Source: Pascua guehoae
Lineage: Eukaryota; Basidiomycota; Tremellomycetes; Trichosporonales; Trichosporonaceae
Assembly (NCBI GenBank): GCA_001600415.1
Contig: BCJX01000001.1
Span: forward strand, 2,346,271 to 2,410,270
Reading direction: 5' to 3'
Length of the DNA: 64,000 nucleotides
Part shown: in pieces, positions 1-10,733 of the stretch
How the letters are laid out: every line of letters starts with the position of its first letter
How positions within the stretch are numbered: the first letter of the stretch is position 1
The notes under the pieces: generated by a model
Told to the model about the DNA's origin: nothing
Seen by the model: the letters and a program-made list of their open reading frames with translations, nothing else
Databases searched by the model: none
Made by a program: the position numbers and the translations under genes

Positions 1-1025
1 CCCATCCACCATATCGCCCAAACTGTCTCGCTTTCCTGCCGTCGACAAGACTCAGTCATCGACAGCAGTACTCTGCCAAGACAATCCTCACCAAGGAACA
101 ATGCTTTCCCTTCACACCATACCGCAGTACACGAATGCAGAATCAGCAATCGAGCTACGTACCGGGTGCGGTCATGTCGTAGACGCCAAACCCCCAGCCA
201 TGTAGCCCACATACCTGCTGTGCTCCAACGGGTGACTGACCAGGAATGCTGCGGACACACGCTGGCTACGCCTGTCGCAGCCAAGACGCTCGGCACCCAT
301 GACCAGCCCCTGCCGTGTCGGGTGGCAAAACTCCAAACTGCGGCGCAGTCTAGTATTGCGGCATGGCGGCTTCCATTGCTGCGCGGTGGCGGGGACTCCG
401 CATTGGAGCGCCTTCCACCAGTAGGTTAGGTCTTGCCTTGGAGGCTGGATGAATTGTCCCATGCACGCCATGGTGGATTCCGTGGATCCATAGATTCGGC
501 GCTTCTTCGGTGCCTGTCTGTTAGCTCTAGGCCGATTGTGCCCACCCCGCACGCTAGTCGGTTGGTGTCATGTGGGTGGAGCCCTAATTGTCGCAGTGGT
601 CACGCGTTCAGAGTAACCTCTTGTTAGCTCACATGACCTCATTTCGATCTCTCATGTTCCCAACGTTGATCACCTTGGTGCGATGGCGAGTCACAGGGTT
701 GGCGCTAAAATGAGCACAACTCTATTCCCAGGCCGTGTGGAATGTGGTCGGTCCCGCTCATTACCGCTCATTTGTTCCTTATCATTTGTTCCTGTTAGAC
801 AAGACCTCGAGTGCACCAGAGTACTAGTCTGCTTTTCATATTGTCCGTGACTATTAAACAATGTGCCGACGTGCGATGATGGACAATGCCAACAGCGTGT
901 GATGAGAGGTATAAAAAGCCCAGGGAAGGGAAAAGTGACGAGGAATCGAAGATTGTCCGTGAACATGATTGAGAGTGATGGGGATCCTACGCCGGGGGCG
1001 GAGGGGGGGAGGCTGTCGACGCTGC
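1..1025. other. Left-edge non-coding stretch
   Basis: No convincing coding frame was seen on either strand. Open frames here are short, mutually overlapping and lack the third-position G/C bias of the real genes in the window. It lies downstream of the beta-glucanase stop codon, so the right part probably holds that gene's 3' UTR. The extreme left could belong to a gene outside the window. Confidence 0.4.
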
Positions 1026-3726
1026 TCAAGGGCGGCGTGTTGGGATTGGGTAGGCGCGCTTCTGGACGTCGCGGCGGCTGGGCTGGGTGAGGCCAGCACC
1101 ACAGAGGCCACCGACAGCAGTCCCGCCCGAGTATTCTGGAGGATACGTGCACGTGCCGCCCGTAATGGGAGCAAACGCCTTGCGCGGAGAGTCGCTGGGG
1201 TTGTGCCAGCCATTGCCAGCGTCAATGGTCGATGTGCTGCCTGGAGCGGTAAAGGTTGGCCCAGGCATGGTGACGGGGTCGGCCGTGGCGGTAAACTGAG
1301 CAACCTGAGCCATGTTTGCGACGTCCTGAAACTCGGGAGGAGGCCATGGGTAGGCCGCGTCCGAGTCGGCTGTAGGAGGGCTAATGCCGGTCATCCAGCC
1401 TGCAGTAAACTGGCCATCCCAGGGGCTGCCGCCGCCGCACTGTCCAACCGATTCACGAGGGTCGGTGGGGATCCAGCCGTTCTGCAGACCGAGACGGTAG
1501 TGCCACATGGGGTTGGGCTGCGCGACGGCGGTCTCCGTCGAGTTTCCGATCTTCCAAGTCCAGAAGAAGAAGTTCTGAAGCGCATCCATCGCGGACATGA
1601 CGTAGACCTTGAGGTTGTCCTTGGTAGCCTGGTCCCACTGGGTCGAGTCGTTCCAGTAGGCGCAAGATCCAACAGCCTTGCCAGCATACCCTTCGTACGA
1701 ACCGTCGTAACGCTGGCCAAGGTTGACGCCGTTGAGCCACTGGCCACAGTCGTTGATAGCAGCAGACCACTCGCCAGCATTGTTGGGGCCAAACTGCGCA
1801 GAAGTCGTGTTCGTGCCCGCCGCCCAAGCCTGGCAGGGCTGGTTCATGAACGATGACAGCTCGCCAGTCATCTGGTCCTGGAAGACGAGGTACGGGTGCT
1901 GGTCAAGAGACATGCGGTCCATACCGCGGCCAAAGTCGTACCACGAGTTGATGCCGAGGAAGGCGTCGTGCATCGAGAGCATGGGGCCGTTGCCCTCGCC
2001 AGTGCCAGTGACAGCGCGGATGGTGCGGTACGCCTCGTAGTAGAACGAGCCGACCTGTGTCTTGCCGAGAGTTCCACCGTTGGGCTCGTTGAGGAAGCCA
2101 AACATCTGGATGACCGGGAGGTACTGCGGTTGCGAAATGAACTGGGCGAGCGTGCGAATGTAGTCGAGGGTACGCTGGGCGTTGGCCAGACCCATGGCAG
2201 TGTGCATAAAGTTGGCAGTGCCAATCTTGCCCGAGTGGTTCCAACCGTTCTGGCTACCAGGCGCAGTGTGGAGGTCGAGGTTGATGCGGAGTCCGTACTT
2301 GCGAGCCCACTTGATGGCCTTGAGGACGTAGGTCCACGAAACACGCTCGAGGTAGGGCTCGTCGGGAAGCTTGGAGATGGCCCAGTGCGCAATGGGAAGA
2401 CGAATCCAGTTGAGGCCGGCGGCGGCAATCTCGGCAAAGTCGCGCTCAGTAATAAACGTCTCGTAGTGCTCGGTCATGGCCTTTTCGAGGTCGGCACCCA
2501 TGTTCTGAGAAAGAGTGTACTCGTCGATCGCAGTCTGGCCATTGACCAGATGGTACCTTTCGTAGAGACCGGGGGAGATGAATGGCTCCGTGTTGAGCCA
2601 GCCACCGAGGTTGACACCCATGATCCGGTCCACGCCCCACTTCCAGGACTGGTTGAGGGGAGGGGTCCACGAGTTTGGCTGCGCATTGTTCTGAAATGGT
2701 CAGCTCGGGACTGTATGCAAAAGACTCACGTTGAACGGGTCGGCCTCATCCCAGACCCAGAAGCCACCAAAACGGTTCGTGTAAGTCATGTTGGTGCCAT
2801 CGTCGAGGAGGACGATCGAGCCGTCACCACCAGTCGTTGCAACAGCAGTGGTCTCCTCGGAGGGGGCGCCAGACGAGGTGGCAGTGGGGCTGTCCGCAGA
2901 GTGACCGGCGTCGGTCTTGTTGTCGCCGTCCTTGTCCTTGTCATTGTCCTTGTTCGAGTCACCCTTGCTGTTCTCCTTGTTCTTGAGACCAACGCCAAGA
3001 CCGACACCCAGACCAACGCCGAGGGCGATCAGGGCAGCAAGGAGGAGAAGACCCCAGACGAGCCAGCCCTTTTTGCCACCCTTGCGCTGGGGTGTCTTGG
3101 CGGCCCAAGCGGGCATCTTTTCCTCGTGGGGGACAGCACCCGTGGGTGCAATGTGGCCAACAGCCTCGTTATCGTCCGGGAATGGCGAGGTGTAGCCCTG
3201 GGCGAGGGATGAGTGCACACGAGGACGGTTGCCCTATTGGGGTGGTCAGCATGCATGCAGAGCCTACCGGCTAACTGGGGGGAAAGTGACCAGGAGGGTG
3301 GGCGAAACATGTCGAGGAAGGAATGTGCCACGGACAGTGCACCGTGCGCCATGTGACACGATTTGGCATCATGTGCGAGGGCAAAGGAAGGATTGGTGGC
3401 GGATGAAATTGGCAGACATCACTCACCTCAGCGGCGGCACCGACACCGAGGCCACCAGCGGCGCCGAGAGCCTTGCTGGAGCCCCATGATGAGCGGCCAT
3501 CAATAGACGGGGCGGCGAGGCTGGTGTAGGTCGAATCACGCGAGCCAGCAATGGACGGCGCCATGCCAGGGCCAGACGGACCGAGGTAGGCCGAGTCGCG
3601 CATCTCCGGAGAGAATGACCCCTCGCTATTGCTGGTCATCATGGATTGGCGATCTCCAATATCCATGGCGGAAGCCTCGTGAGGGAAGCCCGGGTTGGGA
3701 ACGGACGAGTAGTCGGGTCCCGACAT
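1026..3726 (-). CDS. Membrane-anchored exo-beta-1,3-glucanase (glycoside hydrolase family 5)
   Basis: Predicted to hydrolyse beta-1,3-glucan at or near the cell wall. Three exons read cleanly: 3427-3726, 2730-3233 and 1026-2690, all joined in phase 0 at GT-AG sites, giving about 822 residues. The N-terminal ~130 residues are Ser/Gly-rich and presumably cytosolic. A single hydrophobic segment (LVWGLLLLAALIALGVGLGVG) follows a basic KGGKKG stretch, which makes it a type II membrane protein. Then comes an Asp/Lys/Asn-rich spacer and the GH5 domain starting near VDRIMGVNLGGWL. The acid/base glutamate is in FGFLNEPNGG and the nucleophile in NNAGEWSAAINDCG, as in yeast Exg1-type enzymes. The long linker plus TM anchor suggests the membrane-bound Exg subgroup rather than the secreted one. 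The C-terminal ~70 residues beyond the barrel are not recognised. Confidence 0.9.
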
Positions 3727-6700
3727 GTTGGATGGTGGTAATGGGAGGAGGCCAGGAGGAGAAGGGGAAGCGAAGTGGAGAGAGAAAGGAAGAAAGTGGC
3801 GCAGATGCGAATACAGGCGGACGGAACGCGGCGCTCTTGAACCAAAGTGTCAAGTGTGAATGAAGTAGTGTACAGAATGGTTGCTGAATCCCAAAGGCAG
3901 CTAAATGTCGGGCACGACGGGCAATATGAAGGGGGGGGGGGGGGGCGGCCCACGCAATGTTCGTGTGTGGAGAGGAGAGAGAGAGAGAAAGAGAGGGAGG
4001 GTAAAGGTGTGTTCGGGGCAGAGAGTGGTGGGTTGATGAATGTTGTGCGGTTGGACGAGCGCAAGGATTGTGATAGGACGATGGGAATGGGGTATGTACA
4101 TATGCAAGGGGCAAAACGACGACGAGGGACGAAAGGAAGGAAGACGGGCGTCGAGAGAGCAAGCCAAGCAAGCCAGGCATACGGCGGTCAGGGAACGGGC
4201 AGAAGAAAGGAAAGGGGGGGTAACAAGGCAGGGAAGGCGAGGGAGGCGGAACCGTGCAGAGCCGGCGGAACGACGGTCGGGTGGAAATGCGATGAGGCGT
4301 GTGGTGGCCGTGGTGGGCGGCGGGCAGGCGGGCAAGAGTGCGTGTGAGCGAGGGGTGGATGCATGTTGTGTGGATGTGTGTCGTTCCGCACTCACCAAGG
4401 GGGGGGGNGGGGGGGCCAGGGGTGGCAAGTGGCTGCAGGGTGCGACAGGGCAGAACGGCCGCGGGCGGGCAATCAACAATCGGGTTTGGGTGTGTGGGGT
4501 AGGGCTGGGGGCCAGGTGCCTGGCGTCTATAGTACACAAGCGTAGAAAAAGGCTCGGCTGACGCAATGTCGTTTTCGGCGAGGCAGGCACACTACGACAG
4601 CAAGGCTAAACTGCGGGGCAGCAAGTAGCTTCGGATCCGTCCGATGTGAATGGCTGGCAATCGGGGATGAGTTTTGCCTTGCTTGGGTGTTTGTGTCGGC
4701 GGATCTGCGAGCTTTTCGAGGCGGTGTTACGGGCTCTGGGTGGCGTCGGGTTCTGTTCAATGGGATTGCGATTCATGCGATGCAGTCGGTGTCTGAAGGC
4801 TTGCGCAGGTGTGCTGCACTCTGCGTCGTGTGGAGGGACCAAGACTGGCTCGCTCGGCGTTGCTTGGAAAGGTGGCTGTGCGCAAAGGAGGTGATGGAAC
4901 GGGGTGGTGCTCGTGTGCGCTTGGGGACGCTTGGCGGTGCTTCTAGCGTGTCTGTGGCGTTAGTTGACTCGTTCTTGGTCATGCAGTGCAAAGGATGGTG
5001 AAGGATGCCCATGTAGCGGGAGGACCAAAAAAAGGCAGGTAGACTAGGGAAACAGTAAGGGGGGCCGGGGGAATACGGCCCGTATGCATGGCGGCGAACC
5101 ACCCGCCGATCCGCAGCTGATGAGCAAGAGATTGTAGCACACGGCGATGCAGCAGCAGTGAGCTAGTGATGGGCGCTTGTTGCCATGAATGCCATGCCAC
5201 CATGCCACTGGCCACCGGATCTACGCTTGGGCCGTCGAAGCTTGGGAAGCGTGTGCCGTGCGGAGAGGCGGTGCACAGAGCAGGGAAACGCAGAGTGTGT
5301 GCGACCTTGGCGGTCAAACACTCATCCCTGCTGGCTGGTGGCTGCTGACTGCCTGTTCGCCCTGCCTGCCTTTTCCCTGCACGACGGCAGAGCACAATAA
5401 GCGGCATGTGGCAAGGGTGGTACCCTCGGTGGCACACTGCAACAGGTGGCGCAGGTACGTCGTAGGTGGCACGGTGGCCGGTGGGCCCGTGGCACTCGGT
5501 TGTGGCTGTCGCAAAAACGACTCACGGGCTTGAGACGTGTTCTATTCCGTGCGTGTGTGGTCGATGATATCCAAAAGACAATCGAGCAGCGTGTGGGAGG
5601 AAATGGTCAGGCAGTGCTGTGTCGATCCGTGAAATGCAATGTTGACAAGGGGGGGTGAGACGGTTTTGAAGCAACAACATTATTATACAGGGGACGCGGG
5701 AGACGTAAACATGGGACCTGACTTCATGTTGGTGGTTGTTGATCACCACTGCGTTTCGTGCTTGCCTCGGGACAAGTGCCGTTCGTGCTGCCTTCCCTTC
5801 GACGCCAGCAAGGCAGCATGCATGCATCATCCATGTCCATGTCCTCAGGGTGCGTTGAAGACGGCGTCCAGCCAATCGCCACATCTGTGCATACAGGATG
5901 TTTCGGGCGTGTGGATAAGGCAACGGGGGTAACGGGGGGTAACGAGGCTTTGATGCCCAGTCACCAAACAAGCCAAGCGACGGCTGTCTCACAGACTCTC
6001 AGGCTTCCGAGGCACTGAAAGGCACCAGAGACCAAACCAACAGGAGCCAACACCATCAGTTTCGCCTACAGTCTGTAAATAGGCTGCACACGTCGCCTCC
6101 CAGCATTATTGCTACTCCAGCATGCTACCATCAAGGAGCGAGTTTCTCCGTCAAGCCTTTCAGGTTCTTTACAGTCGAACAGACCACAAGTGGGTAAAGT
6201 GGCCCTACAGTACAAATAAATTTGTGGAATGCGGTCTTGGCGAGAGAGCCAAGCGCATATGCGCCAGAGATCTGAACTTTCCATGGGCGGGGAGGGCGTG
6301 CGTAGTCTGTGGCTCATGATAATAATAAACAAGGCAAATCAGTTTGTTTGGGCCAATCCCAACCTGACGGCATGGCAACCGGCATTGTCGCCGGCATTGT
6401 CGGCCTTGGTCTCCTGGCCTTCCAATTTTACGTAGAACGTCATCGCAGGTTAGCAGCTGCTGTGCAGCTTTAGCATCAACTGCATATTTTAGCGGCAGGC
6501 AATCGCCATCCCACACTTCAGGCGGAAACCTTGGTCGGTGACATCCTGAAGGGTTTCATGACGGGCAACGATATTCCGGTTCCTGGCGCCACTAAGACCG
6601 CCCCGCCTGCCGAGCGCGCCGAGCGTCGCCGAGCTTTTACGCCGAGCATGTGCTCAGGCGTCCAAGAAATAATGCCCATGTTTTTTGCTCGTGGTACTGG

Positions 6701-7806
6701 CCGGTTCGTCGTTCACTCGCTAAAGTGCCTGTGCATGTGCGTCGGGCATTGTTGGCAGGGGATATCCCATAACCGACAACATGTATACTGTAGGGGCTGT
6801 GCCTCGTACATTACTGGTAGTACGGCAGTAACGGCATAGCAGCGAAAAGACACAACAGCCGCAGGGAGCAGAGCAGGTGGGCGCATGTGCCTACCCCCCT
6901 GTCACCACCAATGAATGACGGAAACGGGTACGCTGGGCAAGGGCATCAAGCATGATCAGGTCGGTTGGTAAGTTGACAGGACCTGGGTTGCTGCCCTGGA
7001 CGCTTGTTTGAGCTTGGGGCAATGCTCGCAAAGGGACAGGCGGCTATGCATGTGCATGCCCGCCGCCCGTTGTCTGCCACGGCTGCCCTCTGGCCGACAG
7101 TATCGCCCGCACCGCGGTTGCGCCCGAACGTCGTGCATGCCAACTCGGGTACTGTGGCGCGTGGGAGCTGGGTCGTTATGTTTCAGACTCTTTCACACCG
7201 TGGCGCACTGGGCTGCTCTCACGCTCACTCTCACTGCGCTCAACGTGTGAATTGTGCCCAGATACGGGGTGGAGTGGGATCTGACAAGCCGCAATGTTGT
7301 GAGGTAAGCACCATCCGACACGCGATACACGACTACCTTGTGTTGAAACACGCTTCAGCATGAAGTAAACACCGCGGAGGCTGGTTGTATGCATTCTGGG
7401 TCAGCCAACTGTCCCACACACGTTCCTTCTGGTGCAATCTCCCGGCCCAACGCCATCAGTCAGAGCCGAAGAACAGCAAGAGACGCACAGGGCCAAGAAA
7501 TGCTGCCAAGCAAGTGTGCGTGGCTTTGTTTCATGTTGATTGTATCCAGGTCCTCGTTCCGTGTACCTCGAAGCATGGCAAGGCAACGGATGCAAAGCAT
7601 CTTGTATCTAAGCAAAAAAATAGGGCCTGGAACTCTATACACAACGGGGTTCAGACGAAAGAGGGTTGTTGCCTAGCAGATGTCACTGGCATGCCACGGA
7701 AGCAGACAGCGGAAGTGGTACCCAAACCTGGCACCCGCTCGATTGTGATCTTCAAAGTCTGGACTCGCGTCGCTGACTCGCCATGCGGCCCTGCGTCCTG
7801 GCAGGT
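3727..7806. other. 4-kb gene-poor interval with poly-G tracts
   Basis: Lies between the start of the beta-glucanase gene and the 3' end of the PDAT gene. The part nearest 3726 is presumably promoter and 5' UTR; it is purine-rich on the + strand. It contains a long G run near 3931-3947 and another interrupted by an N around 4401-4416. Open frames are short and inconsistent between strands. The only stretch with coding-like composition is a short frame starting at 6372, listed separately. No tRNA or repeat family was recognised. Confidence 0.4.
6372..6660 (+). pseudogene. Possible relic of a small membrane protein gene
   Basis: From ATG at 6372 a frame reads MATGIVAGIVGLGLLAFQF then YVERHRR with gene-like codons (GGC, ATT, GTC, CTC, TTC). 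It meets a stop after about 35 codons. A second coding-like block from about 6525 reads ETLVGDILKGF then MTGNDIPVPGATK. The two blocks cannot be joined in frame with the visible weak donor (GTTAGC) and acceptor (TTCAG). So it is either a decayed gene, a gene with an unrecognised splice, or chance. The hydrophobic segment followed by a basic stretch resembles a single-pass membrane protein. The function is unknown. Confidence 0.25.
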
Positions 7807-10733
7807 CTAGTCCCAGTCGATCTTGTCGACATACTCCATGATCTTGGACCCGATATTCTCCTCAACCAGGTCGCCACGGCCGGCAGCAATCTTCAGGACG
7901 GCGGCATTGAGCGGAGACGAGCCGAGAATGTCGACATGGTCCGCTGTCAGTGCGCCTCCCCGCAGGTCGAAGCTTTCGGGTGAATGTTTATACTCTGAAC
8001 AGCATCAGCTAATGGCGTCGATGAGAACGCGGCAAGAAACGCGACTCACCCTGAGTGACCACATCAATGCCGGCTGGGTTCCAGCGTGTCTTTCCCTTCC
8101 ACCCCTTGACGCACATCGCGCCCAAGCTAAGAGTCGCGATCGTGCCGTCGCCATCGCTGAACTTCACTCCCGAGCGCACTTCTGGCAGAGCGCCCTTGAG
8201 GGTCACTTCGTTGTCGATCCAGTGCGCGCGAGAAAGTGGAAAGTCGAGTGGAGTGCGGACGCATTCTTCATTATCGGCATTACACTGTCCATTAGTATTG
8301 ATCAAACTATTGAGGTCGCTCAAGACACACCATTGCCACTGAACTGTCGGCGTCTGCACGTGCGTCGTCCTCCTCGTATTCGCCCTTGCGGTACCAGTAA
8401 GAGCGCTCCTGTAAGCGGAGAGCGTGCGTGTGTTTGCCTACCTCTGTTTCCTTGCCATGGCCATACAGGCAGTAGATCTTCATTGACGGGGCGTTGGGCA
8501 ACTCGACTTCGAGCGGATTGCTCCACTTGGTGTGGTCCTTTGCGTTTGCTTTCAACTGCTTGGCATTGGTCTCAAAGCCGACGCTATAGTTGGAAGCAAA
8601 CATCCTCTGGTACTCGGGAGAAGTGTGCATCAGCACGTAGGACACGGCCTCACTGAGGGTGAGGTTGGGAGAGACGGTCGAGTGATTTAACTTTTCGTCG
8701 TACGGTGGAACGTCGAGGTGGCGGAACGAGAACATGCGCCCATACGTATCCGTTGCGTTGGGTGGGTCGTCAGGAGCCACCGAGTCGTTACCCCAGATGC
8801 GGTTCCCGCCCTTCATCCACATGGAGCTCGCCCCTGGCCAGTTGCGGAACAGCTTGGCACGCTCCTTGCGCGAAAAGAACTTTTCCAGAACGTACGACCC
8901 AAGGGGATGCTGCGGAGTCAGAAAGGAACCTGCGTTGTCCACTCACAAGTTCGACCGTATCACGCATCTCTCCCGACATGAACGCCGTCATTGCCTTGGG
9001 CACACCAAGCATAGTCCCGGCAATGTTGACCCATGCCTCGATGTTGTCCTCGACCCACTTCTTGCCACCGCCCCCACCAAACCCGTTCTCATCCGGTTGC
9101 GCTTCGACCCATTTGAAGCTGCATGTCAGTCTCGCTTGTCTGGCAACGGTCCCACTCACAAATACTGAACATTACAGGAAAAGCGCGTGGTCAGCCGAGT
9201 TGGCAATCAGCAGCCAGTTACAACTTACAAGAGCCAGGGACCCGCCCATACTGATCGGTCAGCCCAGTGCAGCCAGGAGAACACCCACGAATGTGATGCC
9301 AGGACAACCTTTTTGCCCGTGGACATGCGCATGAGCTCGATGCGCGCTTTTAGCCGGCTGAGGTACTGGTCACGGATCTCGAGATTATAGAAAGCCAGCC
9401 GCCAGTCGTACGCCGCCATGTCCATGGTATTAGTATCGTATCCGAGAGTGGCGAGGTTTTGTACAATCTTTTGCCAGATCCAGTAACCCTGGATGAACTC
9501 GGACTGGTAAAGCCATCAGCGACGGTAGAGTCGTCTCGTGATTGCACAATAACAACTTACAGCGGCATCGAGTCCCTGCGCGGCACGAATCTTGTGGCCG
9601 GGTGGGTCAAGGCCAGTTTCGAGGTCGATGCCAATCGCTTCGACCCACCGTTCCTTGTCCGTGAGGACGGCCTGAGATCAGTGACATGTCGACACGAAGG
9701 GCTTACTCGAATCATTGTGGATGTACCCCACAAACGCTGGCGGAAGATGTGGCGGGCGATAGGCTCTGTGCTCCAACTCTCAAGCCCCGTCGAGACAATT
9801 CCAGGCATCAGAATAATGGGGTGCTCCTTGTGCAGGTCAAACTGCTTGATCATGTCGTCTCCCACGGTAAAGTCGCGGGACTCGAAAACGGCCTTCTTGG
9901 CGGCTAGACGACGTCAGTCATGGTCAAAGGGTTCCACCATAAAGTATGCGACGCACAGTCAACCAGAGTCATGTTGCCCATCAAGCCGCGCACGTCGTTG
10001 GTGAGCATCGGCCAAAGGTCTGACATCTCGGCAGGGAACACATCCTGCGACGTTGCTGTCCACACAACCAGTGCGCCCAGAACGAACGCGACGGGGAAAA
10101 GTACCTTGCTGTCAGCTATTCGCAAGGGGCAACCTCCATGGCGATCATGGATCGTGGCCAGGGCGCTCGACTGCTGCATACGTACCCGGCGGCCAGCAAA
10201 CAGCTGCTTCCAAGTCTTGGGTTTGCATTCATCTTCGTCGTTGTGCTCGGTGTGCAGTTCTTGCCAAGTCAGGGTGTCTGTGCCACGATAAAGGGTACTA
10301 ACCAAGTTTATCAAGGGGAGTGCCCGGGGCTGAGGTTAGGCAATCACGGTTCAGGAGCCCACAGGCACAAGCAACGTACCAACAACCTGTCGTGTTAGCA
10401 TGGTTCTTGGCATCATTGCTATTCTGGCAACCCACTTTGAATCCTCCATCAGCCTGCGACCAAGCCGTCAGCACCCGGACACCCCAACGTCGCCGCGGGC
10501 CAGCTCACCATTCGACGGATCCGCACGCTCAGGTCATCCATGCCCTTTCCGACCTCCTCAGCCACACGATTTATGCGCTGCCGGAGACCGCCCTCAGAGG
10601 CCGTCACCTCGACAGCGGATGTCGTCGCCTTGGGTTCCTCGATATTGTCGCCGTTTTCACGAGGGTGCTTTCCGCTAGTCGACCGCGTCCTTGGACGCGT
10701 CGCGTGGCCCGCGTGGTGTTTTTTCGGACCCAT
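7807..10733 (-). CDS. LRO1: Phospholipid:diacylglycerol acyltransferase (PDAT, Lro1-type)
   Basis: PDAT makes triacylglycerol by moving an acyl chain from a phospholipid to diacylglycerol in the ER. The start MGPKKHHAGHATRPRTRS opens a basic cytosolic tail. A single TM segment (VLFPVAFVLGALVVWTA) follows GRRK, then the lumenal LCAT-like domain: HPIILMPGIVSTGLESW, then GYWIWQKIVQNLATLGYD, then AAYDWRLAFYNLE. The nucleophile-elbow motif SHSMGGSLALYFFKWVEA appears only after splicing three short introns (9251-9288, 9165-9228, 9119-9159) that isolate a 22-nt exon (9229-9250) and a 5-nt exon (9160-9164). The C-terminus ends VDKIDWD, as in other PDATs. The gene has many introns. Splicing between about 10510 and 10310, upstream of the TM exon, could not be fixed. 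Confidence 0.9.
9160..9164 (-). other. LRO1: Predicted 5-nt microexon of the PDAT gene
   Basis: On the minus strand the sequence reads ...TTCAG then TATTT then GTGAGT..., a 5-nt exon between two consensus introns. Including it restores ALYFFKWVEA, the conserved continuation of the lipase motif. Skipping it breaks the frame. The neighbouring upstream exon (9229-9250) is only 22 nt. Confidence 0.75.

Noticed and set aside
1896..3212. 438-codon plus-strand frame over the beta-glucanase gene
   Set aside because: Shadow of the minus-strand GH5 exons, whose active-site motifs are unmistakable.
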